Origin: Brachionus manjavacas
Lineage: Eukaryota > Rotifera > Eurotatoria > Ploima > Brachionidae
NCBI GenBank assembly: GCA_019054805.1
Contig: JAHQIY010000014.1
Location: 1,178,001-1,242,000, forward strand
Reading direction: 5' to 3'
Length of the DNA stretch: 64,000 bases
In this document: piece by piece, positions 1 to 11,241 of the stretch
Layout of the letters: each line of letters begins with the position of its first letter
Numbering within the stretch: position 1 is the stretch's first letter
Translations under genes and position numbers: made by a program
Notes under the pieces: model-generated
Seen by the model: only the letters and a program-made list of their open reading frames with translations
Told to the model about the DNA's origin: nothing
The model's database searches: none

Positions 1-1114
1 TCTTTAAAATGGTTGTTCTCAATGTCACTTTGGTTAAAACTTGCCGAAGTAAATTCTTTTTTCCGATTTTTCTCCCATTCGATGGTAGCTGATTTGAACG
101 ACTCGTTCAAATTAGAGACCGTACCGGGATTTGTCAAAACAGCTGGCTTGGTCAAATTGCTTGTTTTTAGAGCTAGCTCAATTGATTCCATCCAGATGTT
201 GCCGATTTTTTCCGATGGCGTCCGAAATATGAGATAAAAAGTGGGCAGTAGAATATACGGAACATTTATATTTATCTCTCCTGAAGGACCCTGTTATTAA
301 AAAAAATCAAAAATAATTTTAATAAAAATTTATTCAAAAAATTAATTTTATTTTTTAATTTTACTTTGGATGCCCAAATAGAGCGTTCAAGGGGATGAAA
401 AAGCTTGAAGCAAAATCCGTGTTTTTTGCTCGGTCTTTCCAGCAATTGGCACGAGTTGAGAATCACTGTCCCAACCCAATGACCAGACTTCATTTTGTCA
501 CTCTTGAATAAAAGCATAATGCCAGGTTTAAGTATAACGTACAGTTTGATCCAATTTTTTAGACTGCTCCGAACCTTCAGCCAGTCGGCAAGAATTATTA
601 TGCTCTCGTCCCTCATCACTGTGATTATGTCATTAGTAATCCGCTTTTTTTCTGTCAAATAATTCTCTTTTTGTTGCTTATAATTAGTTTCTTTTGGTAA
701 ATGGCTTATTGTGGCAGATTTGTTGATGGTGTCGGGCGAGTACTGGCTGATCGACTGGTTAGATGATGCATCCGGTTTGGACTGGGTTGATTCCGGGCTT
801 AGCGATGCTGAAACAAATGAGCATGAAGACGAGGACGCTGAGGAAGTTGACGAAGAGGATGATGTCGATGAGCACGAAAGTTTGGCTTCTTTTTCATCTG
901 GCTTGGAATTGTTTTTTATCGAATGAATCGAGTTGGTCGACGAAGAGGTCGACGACGATTTTATGCTCATTGTTTTCGAACTGGTGAATGTAGAACTAGT
1001 GCTACGGCTCCGGTTTTTGCCATCCGGGACACATAGCTTAAGTTAAAAATTTAAAAAAAAATTTCTTAAAAATTTTTTTACCTTGTTTTCATTTCTAGGC
1101 GTTCCAGAGTCCAT
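1..1114 (-). CDS. OSBPL8: ORP5/ORP8-type oxysterol-binding protein, N-terminal part (partial)
   Basis: Three exons are visible: 1082-1114 (start ATG at 1112-1114), 365-1036, and 1-290, which runs off the window. Introns 1037-1081 (45 nt) and 291-364 (74 nt) are phase 0 with GT-AG ends. After a Ser-rich acidic leader, the second exon carries a PH domain with the signature of vertebrate ORP5/ORP8 (WTKLYVILKPG-like strand, GHWVGTVILNSC, RPSKKHGFCFKLFHPLE). The third exon finishes the PH domain (YLIFRTPSE, WMESIELAL) and ends near a motif like the ORP8 NDSEIERQHFK segment. In the family the PH domain binds plasma-membrane PI4P/PI(4,5)P2 and the C-terminal ORD exchanges phosphatidylserine for PI4P at ER-plasma membrane contacts. 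The ORD and any C-terminal membrane anchor lie outside the window. Assignment to the ORP5/8 subgroup rests on recalled family sequence and is strong; choosing 5 or 8 is not possible here. Confidence 0.88.
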
Positions 1115-4100
1115 ATCAAATCTCAAGAATGCATTTAATTTTTTTTTAATCACACGTCTCTAAATATAAAGAAATAAAATTAAGGAAAATTAAAAAATAA
1201 AATAAAATTTGCATTTAATTATCATTCATGGACTAGAGTCTTAAAGTTAAGATTAGTTAAGCAAAAGCTCGAATTGAATAGAAAATCCAAGGCTCTCAAT
1301 GGGAACCATAAATGATAAATTAGAAAAAAAATATATTTTTATTCCTAATCTTTAGAAGCTAGTTGAATTGAGTTGATTTATTTTTTGTTGGTTTAGAAAT
1401 AAATCTTTGTTTAATTTTGCTATGAAATTCAGAGATTTTAAGTCGAACAATCTTTGACTGATAAATGAGCGATTTGGTCAGCCAAGTCTGGCTCACTCTA
1501 TTTTTATTTAGATTTCCAAGACTAACAAACTTGATCAAATTCTAAAATTAATAGGAAAAAAATTCGCTAAGTTAATAATTATTTTTGCTCATAATCAAAT
1601 AGAATAAAGACAAACAGAAATCTAGGCAATGAGACCCAAAGTTTCAATACATTAAAATCACCAATTTTATGTTCAAATGCATTATAGATTTTCGATTAAT
1701 TTTGAAAAAGAGTTAATGCATCACACGGTTTGAAAAGACTTGCGTAAATCATTTGAAAAAATATTAGTCTTAGATTCAAAGCTTCTTTTATAATCAACAA
1801 AATGTGGGTATTTGCCAGCTTGTTAGAAAAAGTTGGTTAATTAGCTTAGCCTTTGGAGCTATTGTTTAAAGTTTGAGGCATGTAGCCATTTTAAAATTAT
1901 CTAGCAAAATTTAAGTTCAAGACGAAATGTGCTCAAAATTTTTTTCTTAATTCTTTTCGAATTAAAAAACGTGCCTAAAAATATTCTAAACTTATCAATT
2001 TAACAAAATATTTGGAAAGGATTATTGTAATCCAAATTTATTGCTTTAAAAATTAAAATTTGAAAACGCCTCATGATAAATCTTGGTTTATCTTCTCTAA
2101 ACACCGAATCGGCTCAAATTCCTCTAAGCATTTACCTGATTTTATTGATTATTCAATCAAATTAATTAATTTTTTTCTAGCTGCAAATTTTGGGACATTA
2201 ACAACAATGATTTTATCTAATTTTGTTGGAATGAAAAAATTATTTTAATAACCCAATTTAAATTGAAAAATATGACAAAATTTTTTTATTATAACAAAAT
2301 TTAGTAAAATCCCTATTTTTCTAGCTGGAAATTTTTAAGGAGAAAAATAATCACACCAGTACTTTTTTTGATTATTGGCAAATCTCTGGAAACTTCGCTG
2401 TATAAAAGGCGCATGCTTTTGATTAAATAGATCTATTTAATGACGTAAATGCCAGTAAATTACTCTCTAGATAAGTCGTGTTGCAAATTTTACCTTGTTC
2501 AAATGGTGTATCTAGGAAGCTAATAATAGAACGCAATAATTTATGATTTTGAAATTTTTGAGATAAAATTTTATTAAATTAGGCAAAGTTTATCTTGAAA
2601 AAGATAGTATTATGCGTATTTTGTGAACAAAATGCGTTTTTTCAGTTCGAAAAATGGCCGAGCAAAAAATTTTCACCACATGGCCAACACCTGATTTTAC
2701 TAAGACTTTTTAAAAAAATTTATTATAATAAAATTTATCCTAGGATGCTCACAAAATGCCTAAAATAAAAAAAAAGGGAAAAATTATCTATGAATAATAA
2801 TGATTCATTTTCAAAATCGATAATGAGTCCTTGAAAATGATAATTTAAACAAAATTTGTTTTTAGATACTTCAAAAAAGTTCTTTTAGAAGGAAGTTTAT
2901 CAAATAATGTAATTTAGAAGCAAGAAGTATTAAAATAAATGAAATAATGTAAATATATTTATTGATTAATTATAAATTTTAGGTTATTTGAAATTTATCT
3001 TGAATGTTATGGAACCAGAAATTAAGGTGTCGAGATCAGAAGTATCAGAATGTTTTAATGCAGTAAACAAATTTAATCTTTATAAATTGACTTGTATAAT
3101 TTATCCTTTATTTACAAGATATCCAAAAGATGAGAAAAATTGGAAAAAAAAATTGCCATTTTAGACTTTTAACTGTGCTCAGTAAAAAATGTTCACAATT
3201 ATGATGAAAAGAGCATAATCGGTAATGATTATAATTATTTAAAGATTATCTTGATTAATACTTTCAAATAAAAAAAATGAAGGCAACAAAATTGTTTTAA
3301 GTTGATTGATGCTCAGAAAGATTAAATTTCCAAGAACAGAAAAATCAAATACCCTATGGGTCTAAAACGCTTCTAGCATTTAATATGAATTTTAAAAATG
3401 ATGGGAAAAAATGCAAGAATTTGAGATATATAATGCTTGAAAAATTTAATAAATAAAACTATTAAAAAGTCAAATTTAATAAAAATCCATCAATCACTAA
3501 ATCATACTTTTTTGAAAGAATTTTGTTTAGTAATTGATAAAAACATCCTAATATCGAACTTTCAGAACTCAATCCCATCGAAATAGTTGTTTTATTTTTT
3601 AATTTAGCAGCTTTTTCCACTTATTACCTTTTTTAATGTCAAGTTAAAGGCTAATTGCACAAAAATATGATTTATTATAAAAGTTTTTTACAAAAATTTC
3701 AAATGCTATATTTTAACTGAACTGAAGTCTATGCTTTTTTTACATAACACATTCATTCTTTTTTGAAAAAATTGATTTTTTCCTAAAAAATGATTAATGA
3801 AAATTAAGCTTTTAAACGAAAAAGAGAAGCTAATTTAAATCTATTCTCATTGAATTTCATTTCAAAATAAAAATAAATTTAATATCATTAATGTTACTAG
3901 TTGACTTAGAAAACAATATTTATCTAAAAATAGCTGCTATTTAATGTTTTGAACTTAATTTTAATTAAAACTCAAACAATTAACAACTTTAATTCAAAAG
4001 TGAGAGGTAAAAATTTTAACTTAATTAAAAAAGTTTACGATAATAGACTAATATATCCATTATTGAAATTAATAAAAAAATTTCACCCACTGATACAATC

Positions 4101-4611
4101 ATATTAAAATAAATGCAAAAATTAAAAATTGAACACTTTGTTCGAAAAATAAATTTTAACATTTAATTAAAAATTTTGTTTAACAAAATTGCATTTGATT
4201 AACCTTTTGCCAACAAAGACACCCACTTTAAGAAAATTATTTTCTGTTTTCTTCAAATAATCCAATAAATTTGATTTTTTATGACATTAAACCGATTGTT
4301 GATAGACACGTAAATAAAATATTAAATTTTTTGATGTTTCTAGATTTGTTGTCCATTTTTCTTATAGATCAAATTGATCCGAAGATTTTTACTGCACCTG
4401 AACCAATTTCTATTAAAAAATTAGAATTGAAAAAGTGTAGAAAATCTTGTTTAAAAAAATATGTTAAACTTGTTTTGAAAAAAATGCATATTTTTGGCTA
4501 ACCTCTAGTTTTAACTAAATCCCTAAATGTTGAACAAATATACCAAATGTATTATTAAAAAATCTATTTAATTGTGACAATAAACATGATGTTTTTATCT
4601 AGATATATTTA

Positions 4612-4745
4612 TTTTTATTTATTTGTATTTCTATACCGAGCTTAAGCTCCTTCAGATTAAAAAAAAAAGAAATAATCAAAATAAAGTCAAATAAAATAAA
4701 ATAAAATAAAAAATAAAGTAAAAACAGGAGATATATTAATATTAA
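4612..4745 (-). mobile_element. LINE 3'-tail copy 1 (short)
   Basis: Read on the minus strand, an AT-rich TTTTATT run is followed by CTGAAGGAGCTTAAGCTCGG and an A-rich TATAGAAATACAAATAAATA end. The same block order occurs at 4826-5005 (minus) and at about 59480-59690 (plus), where it follows a reverse-transcriptase fragment. This marks it as a truncated 3' end of the same non-LTR family. No coding sequence remains. Confidence 0.6.
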
Positions 4746-4825
4746 AATTAGATAAATTTAGATAGAGAGTAACAGAATACATATTTTAAATATTTGATGG
4801 TAAAGTAAAGCTAATTTATTTTTTA

Positions 4826-5005
4826 TTTTTTTGTTTTCTGTACCGAGCTAGAGCTCCTTCAGAATAAATTATAGAAAAAAATATAAAAATAGAGTTAATA
4901 AAATAAGATAAAATAAAAATAAAGTAAATAAGCTAAAAAAATGTAAAGAAAGTTTAAAAGACACATAATGAAAAGGTTGTTACATGTGATAGATGTTAAT
5001 ATTTG
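4826..5005 (-). mobile_element. LINE 3'-tail copy 2
   Basis: On the minus strand it starts with CACATGTAACAACC, continues through a TTTAAACT-type and T-rich stretch, and ends with TTTATTCTGAAGGAGCTCTA, GCTCGGTACAGAAAA and an A-rich tail. The plus-strand copy at 59480-59690 has the same elements in the same order: CACATGTAACAACC, TTTAAACTATCTTATT, CTGAAGGATCTCTAGCTCGG, TACAGAAAA. This is a 5'-truncated insertion, typical of target-primed reverse transcription. Confidence 0.7.
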
Positions 5006-5637
5006 AACTCTTATTTATTTAAGAATTATAGTCTTTTTTACCTTTTCGGTTTTGAGAATAAATTGCTAAGCCATCAGATTAATTAAATTAATTTTTTGGC
5101 ACAACTCTTTTAACGATCGCAAAGACCTATTATGCTAATCGACCCTTCTATTTAAAACTAGCATTCTAAGCTACAAAAATTATTATTATCATATTTAATC
5201 AATAAATTCAATTGATGAGTAAAAGTCAAATATAAGAAAATTGTCTTTTTTATAGTTTGAACTTAATTTTTGATGCTAATTTTAGCAACGATTTAGGCGC
5301 ATAAATGATATTAGTATTTTTTAGCAAAAATGTTAACCATCAATAGCCATCAATTTTCATGATCTTGGTTTAAAATTGGGCCTGTTAAAAAAATGTAGAT
5401 GTTTTTAATAAAATTACGCAAATTATAATAAAACCAAAAAATTTATTTCAACCACTATCAATAAATAAACAAAAATTTTTTTTTTTTTTTAAACCCAAAT
5501 ATTATTTTTTCACGAAGTCTATTTGGTCAAGCCCATTATCTTCATCTTGTCAATTTCTATTTATTTTTATATTTATCAATTCTCTAATCAAAAATACTGA
5601 ATTTTCTTAAATTTACTTAAACTTACAAAAGTAAAAA

Positions 5638-5826
5638 AACGTAAATTTACTAGATTTTACGTAAAATGTTCGAAATTTACCAAATTTTACGTAAATTTAT
5701 GCAAAAAAAAATGTCCAAAAATTGAAATAATTTGGCACTTTTTTAAAAAAAATAAATTTTTTTATCCTTCAATATTTATTTTCGAAATTATAAAAAAAAA
5801 AAAAATTACCATAATTTACGTAAATT
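5638..5826. repeat. Cluster of TTTACGTAAA palindromes
   Basis: Perfect or near-perfect palindromes built on TTTACGTAAA recur within about 190 bases: TTTTACGTAAAA at 5655-5666, AATTTTACGTAAATTT around 5690, ATTTACGTAAAT at about 5814-5825, plus half-sites near 5638 and 5935. CG dinucleotides are rare in the surrounding AT-rich DNA, so the recurrence stands out. Its role is unknown; it could be decayed repeat units or CREB/bZIP-like TTACGTAA sites. Confidence 0.5.
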
Positions 5827-6463
5827 TTGGTAGAATTTAATCAATTTAATAGTAAAAAATATTGAAAAATGGAAAAAAATGTTTAATTTAAAATTTAAAA
5901 TTAAATTGAAAAAAATTTTTTATTTACATTTTTTACGTTAAAAAAAATATCTTAAATAGTTATAATACTTTTTAATTGTTTGACCAACCTCCTTGATTTT
6001 CTACTAGTTTAATTATAATCTAGATTTTAATTTAAATTAATGATAATTTTATTTAATATTTTCAATTTCTACCTTTTTTAAAAACTTACAAGTTATTAAA
6101 TTTTATAGCATAAAATTGTTTGCTAAAGTATTAAACGATCAGTTCTATCGGTTTTTAGAATAGTTTTGGTGATGTATTCTCCCAATTTCCACTAAGGACT
6201 TCGGCAACTTTTGACATTAAGTATGTTTTTACTGAAATGATACCATTATACAGTCTTTTCCAAATGAATCATGGTTCTAAGTTTAATAAATTCTTTGTTT
6301 GAAAATTTTTTTGAAAGCAAAATTAAATTAATACAAATGACTCCAAAAAATTTTGAGTTGAGCCTAAATTCGACAATCTAAGATTAAAATAAAAAAATAT
6401 TTGATAAATATTTATTTGGCAAATTCTAAATCTAACTTTGATTTTTAATCTAAAAAAAATGAT

Positions 6464-8328
6464 CTAAAGCTTTCTAATTTGACCACAAGCTATAATTGGT
6501 CCTGAATTTCCATTTACTCTTGACTTTTCGCTTAAACCCTTTCCAAGATCGTCGCTATTCTCATGAATCGCAAAACTTCTATACATTAAACTAAACTTAC
6601 CAGGACTTGACAAGTTTACTAGACCATTTTGCAAAATTATATCAATGTTGGCTTTTCCATTCGCGTCTGATTCTATATTGCCTAAATCACCCAAATGCTT
6701 GCTTAAATAAGAATCAGCCACATTACCATGTATTTTAATTGAAAGTGGATCATAGTGTGAGCCCAGTCTATCACACTCAGAAGTTATGTCCCCATATTCA
6801 TGAATATGAAAACCGTGAAGACCATTTTTTTTCAAGCCTTCTATTTTTCCGCTTATTCTAATGGTATTTTCATCAAAATCTTCAACAGTCAAAAAGCCTG
6901 ACACATTTTTCCATTTACCATGATTGATTACTGCAATGGCTTTATTTTTTTCTTGGCACCTTGATGACAAATAATCTTGATAGCATTGTTGTGAACAAGC
7001 TTCGATCAGCTCAAACTTTCCGCTGGTCTTATCACAATTGTATAGTGAATTATGATCTGCAGAAAATTTGCAATAATTTTCCTTGGACCTTCTGTTAAGC
7101 AAATGTCCACACACTTTGCCACTATAAGGACAACAGTTTATTTTAGCTGGATTGTTGCATACTTTTTGTTCATATTCAGTCTTGGTTATTTCAATTAAAT
7201 CTTCAAAAGTATAATCTGATGTTGGATAGAAGCGCTTAAGATCGCCGCTATTAGGCAAAATGTAATTAAATGACTCCTCGTGGTTGTCAAAATCATTCAG
7301 ATGCGAGTAAGCTTGGATTGAAATAGCCGCTCTAGTACTATTCAAATTGGTCAATTTATGGGTTTGGTACATGTTCGGTGTTAACCAAGTTATTTGACCA
7401 GCATGTAGACTGGTAGTTTTGACCGGGTCCTGATAAATGTTATTGCTTTCAGTCAAAGGATTGAAATAATCAGAGATCAGTGATCCATCTAACAGCTTGA
7501 TTAATCCAACTGTATTTCCATGGTCGTGGATCGGACTAAAATGTCCTTTTGGCCAGATTTCTAGTACATAGGGCTGTCCTGGAGATGAACCATCAACGTA
7601 ATCAAATGTTACTCTTAAATAGCTTGTTTTTTGATTGCTACTACCAAAAGACTTTTTGGCTTTTTCTCTAAGCTTCATGTTCAAGGAACATCCCACACTT
7701 TCTATTGAATAATTGATGGCGTCCAGAACATCATTTCCCATGTCAATGCCTCTACTCCTAACTATGTCGTACAAACGCTTTCCTTCAACTGGCAAGTCTT
7801 CTTTGGTAGTTATTCTAGTGTTTAAATCATCGAACCCATCTCTATCTATGTCATATATTCTCACTGATGGATCCTGAATAACTGGCAAATCTTCAACTCT
7901 GCTTTCAATTACATTCACGCTTTCATCCAATTTTAAACTTTTGATACTGCGCAAAAAATTGTTTGCTTCTGTAGTCTGAGGCACAAATTGGCTCAGTGTG
8001 TTATTTACCATTGTGTATCCAATGCCAATTTTTAAAAAATTTTTGCTCATTTTGACCCGATCTAAGGAATAAACAGAAATCCAAATTATCAGTTCGTCTT
8101 GTTTGAAGTGTATAAGGTCTATGCATGGATATTTCAAGTCAATTTGCTTGAAGCCAAGCTTTTCCAAATCATTTGACCAAATTTTTCGATCGGAAATCAT
8201 TATTTTGAAATTTTCAAATTGAAAGGCTATTTCTGGAATTTCATTTTTCAATGGGGAGATTTTTAGATGAGTCGTAAATTTTTTAGATGGTAAATCAAAA
8301 GTGCTGTCTTCGTTTTTCTTTGGAATAA
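6464..8328 (-). CDS. Cysteine dioxygenase-like cupin fused to Cu/Zn superoxide dismutase
   Basis: One long exon, 595 codons down from 8251, with an open frame to an acceptor-like AG at 8329-8330; the 5' exon and start codon are unresolved. Counting from 8251, residues about 165-350 are a type I cysteine dioxygenase cupin: IHDHGN gives His242/His244, MYQTH gives His298 and AYSH gives Tyr315, the 3-His iron triad and catalytic Tyr. The Cys that crosslinks to this Tyr in mammals is replaced by Gly, as in many bacterial enzymes. Residues 365-432 are Cys-rich. Residues 440-595 are a Cu/Zn SOD with all metal ligands (His482, 484, 499, 508, 519, Asp522, His563) and the disulfide Cys493/Cys589. The active-site Arg (human Arg143) is Ile586. 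Expected chemistry is sulfur oxidation of Cys or a related thiol, plus superoxide dismutation. No signal peptide is seen in the part I can read. Confidence 0.85.
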
Positions 8329-8333
8329 CTTGT

Positions 8334-9170
8334 TAAAAATTAGAGTTAAATAATTAAATATTTTGAATTAAATAAAATTTAATAAAAAATTTATTTAAAA
8401 GATCTATTCTGTGATATAATGGGAGCTAAGCTGATATTAAAGAGAAATTTTTATAATATTATATAAGCGGTAATTCTATAGAGATTACTTCTTTTTTCTG
8501 GCTTTTTTGGGAAAGCATTTTTCTCTCAAATAAAACCATATATTTCCTGTTAATGTTAAGAAAATAAAAATTCATTAAATGGATTTACTGAAAAAAAGAC
8601 AAGTAGAATTAGTTCAAGCAGAATTTATATGTTTATTTTTGTCTCCATTATTAAAACCTAAAAGTAAACTGTCATTATGCAGCCCTTTTATCAAAAATTG
8701 CCGACAGTTAGGAATCAAAACAAATTAAAATCTTATCAGAATTTAATTCAAAAAATTTAATATTTAAATTGAAAATCTTAAATATTTTCTTGAAAATTTG
8801 AACAATTTAAAACAATAAATGGACATGTACACATGATCGTAAAATATATCATAGGCGGACGATTAATTAACAAATAATTTTTTTCTTTATAACTTAAAAA
8901 ATCAAAAAAAATGAATGCACATACTGAATTAACTCGAAATTTTGAACTACTTGATGGTTTTACACTTTTTTAATTTTTGAAGTTATTGTTAAGCATTTTA
9001 ATAAAACATAGCTTTTCTACTTATTTTCGTTTTAATACCATCTTTTAAATTTCAATGAATTTGTAAAAAAAGTTTTATATTTTGTTTATGATGATTCGGC
9101 AGTATAATAATTGTTTAGGAGAATAACTCAAATTTATATTCCTTAAAGTGATTTTTGATTATAAATTTTA
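8334..9170. other. Intergenic gap with possible 5' exon of the CDO-SOD gene
   Basis: No complete gene is visible. A 5' exon of the minus-strand CDO-SOD gene must lie here if its start is not in the main exon. One candidate frame begins with an ATG near 8540 (minus) and ends at a GTAATC donor near 8485, but its join to the main exon is not convincing. The rest is AT-rich and featureless to my eye. Confidence 0.35.
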
Positions 9171-9868
9171 CTAACCTGTTGGTGAAGAAATAATACCGCA
9201 AACAAGTTTAGAATTCGGTTTTGAGATAACATTTGTTTTTGTCACAAAACCTTGCTTCATCCAACATGTTCCTCCTAAATAATCACTCCATGTAAAATGA
9301 GTACATCCCGGAGTCTTGGAACACTCAGATCCACACAATTCTGGAACAATGATTTTGTTCTTTAAGTTATTGTCTTTCCAGTCACAGTCCATGGCCCAAT
9401 TGAGTTTAGCTTTTGCATCGTAGTTCCATTTAACTTTATTTTCTATTGTATTTCAAAAAAAAATTAAACTGAAAAAAATTAAATACCCGATTGACTTAAC
9501 AGGCCACAAACTGCACTTGGGTCGCTTGATACATAAGCTTTATCTTTTGAAACAGAATTTTTTTTCATCCAACAAGTTCCGCCAAGATAATTTTTCCAAG
9601 TAAAATGTGTGCAGTCAGGTAATTTAGCACAGGCTGATCCGCATAGAGATCCTTTGATGTGAACACTTTTAAAATCGTTTTCAGATGCAAAATCACACCC
9701 AGTGGCCCAAAAAATATTACTAGATCGATCATAATTCCACTGAAATGCTTCTATTTGACTTATGGCTTTTTTTAAATTTAAATTTTTAAACAAGATTTTT
9801 TAGCGTCCCTTAAAATTACATGCTATTAACATCAATACAAAAACTGTTGTTATTTTAAATTTAAACAT
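9171..9868 (-). CDS. Small secreted protein with two PAN/Apple-like domains
   Basis: The start ATG at 9866-9868 opens a hydrophobic signal-peptide-like leader (MFKFKITTVFVLMLIACN). A Cys-rich exon ending at 9487 and a last exon 9171-9442 follow; the phase-1 GT-AG intron 9443-9486 joins them cleanly and the stop is TAG at 9171-9173. Each exon encodes one domain of the same pattern: WNYD, then W-A-x-x-C-D, CGxxC, CTHFTW, YLGGTCWMK and a final VCG. This spacing suits PAN/Apple-type carbohydrate- or protein-binding domains, common in secreted invertebrate proteins. The join between leader exon and first domain is unresolved: a phase-0 GT donor would truncate the leader, while a GC-AG intron would keep it whole. 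It is transcribed in the same direction as the CDO-SOD gene, and I see no functional link between them. Ligand unknown. Confidence 0.72.
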
Positions 9869-11091
9869 CTTCAATTTAGGTCTTAATTCAAGTTGTTTAA
9901 TTTAGGTAAAATTATAAATGAATTATATAGTATTTTTTTATCAAGTTTTTTAAATTTATCTCAATTTAATCATTTCAAAAAAAATTTTAATTCCAAATTA
10001 AAATTCACTCTGTTATTTCAATCTTTAAAGTAAAATAAAAAAAAAAGATAAAACAAAAATAAAAATAAAAAGCAAATAAGAGCTGTTTTTAAAGTTTGAC
10101 AGGTTTTAATCATTTTAAAATTAAAAAAATATCTTGTCGATCATTCATAATTATTTAAATTATTTATATTATATGTGAGTTTTACAACATCAGTTGAAAA
10201 GGACCTCCTCATGGACAGCTTTTGAACATGAAATTGTAGATTTGATATTATTAATGCTCAAAGTTGGACTTTAATCTGATAAAAAAGTCAACTTTACAGT
10301 GGTGCTGATATATTTTTATAAATTTACGTGAAATTTAAATCAAAAATAAAAGAAAAAATCGATTGTTGAGAATTTTAGTGTATTTTTTTTTCAATTTCTA
10401 CTTGAATAAATAAATAAATGAAAATAATAAAAATCTTACAAAATATTTATAAATTAAAGGAAACATAAAAAGAAATAAAGAATTTTCTAAAATATGCCAC
10501 TTTTTCTTTGGCGATTTTAATTTATACGCAATTTTATGTAAAATACACTTAATGTATCACCACTGTATTCTAGACGAATTACGTAAATGTGGAGATTTTC
10601 TATAAGTTAAAATATTTTCAAGTATTCCACAGTGATTCTAAGAATATAAATTTAGAAAAATATGTTTTTTTCAAGATTTGTTTGTATTTTTTTGGACAAA
10701 AAGATCTCTATATTCTAAAAAAACAGTATTTCGAAAATCTTTTCAGTTTTTAATTTTTTTTTAATTTTTTAGTAAACGGTTTAGCTTTTTTTTGCATTTT
10801 AGCCAAAATTTGAAAAATAATTCCAAAAATGTGATATTTTTATTAAAACGGTCATTTAAATATTTTTATAAATTTATAAAATTTTTTCAACAATTCTTAG
10901 CCAAATGAACTCATTAAATTTCTTTTTACTTTTTTTCCTTTCTTTTCTATTGCAAGTATTTCATTTTATCTAGCTCCAAATTTGAGTTTTTTTATACACC
11001 TTTTGGAAATCTCATTTTATTTTATGTTATAATTGTGACGAAAAAATGATTATTTAAGTTTGAATCAAATTTAATCGCTTTTGAAACCAAA
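9869..11091. other. AT-rich intergenic region
   Basis: No gene seen on either strand. It contains the probable promoter side of the PAN-domain gene (next to 9868). Nothing else stands out. Confidence 0.5.
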
Positions 11092-11241
11092 ATGCCAATT
11101 CAAAGTCCCAAACTTTGTCCTATTAGTGAAGAATACAAAATAAAGGCTGTTTTTCTTCAAGTAAATCAAAAATCAAATTCCGAAATAGGGAATGAAATAA
11201 ACAGGTCCAAATCATTTGTAAAGAATATTAACAATCGATAA
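11092..11241 (+). mobile_element. Relic of a Tc1-like transposase N-terminus
   Basis: An ATG at 11092 opens 49 codons ending at TAA 11239-11241. The peptide has the helix-turn-helix pattern of Tc1/mariner transposases: LCPISEEYKIKAVFLQVNQK, then NSEIGNEINRSKSFVKNI, matching the usual order of basic start, S-E-E, gapped helix, S-x-x-E-I-A and R-S-x-x-x-V. Downstream to about 11340, broken frames continue with faint similarity. No catalytic DDE domain or inverted repeats are visible, so this is a dead fragment. Confidence 0.5.

Larger units (their letters stand above)
1115..6463. other. Long AT-rich intergenic region
   Basis: I see no credible gene on either strand. Open frames here are short, lack splice partners and look like chance frames. 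The only structured sequence is two copies of a LINE 3' tail (about 4612-4745 and 4826-5005) and a cluster of TTTACGTAAA palindromes (about 5638-5826), listed separately. It may hold the promoter of the ORP gene next to 1114 and the 3' flank of the gene ending at 6464. Confidence 0.6.

Noticed and set aside
711-987. Plus-strand acidic frames (Glu/Asp-rich) near the left end.
   Set aside because: They are the complement of the Ser-rich leader of the minus-strand ORP gene, whose splice junctions and PH domain are clear.
4271-4501. A 76-codon open frame in the left intergenic region.
   Set aside because: No family signature, no splice partners, and a composition equal to the surrounding AT-rich DNA.
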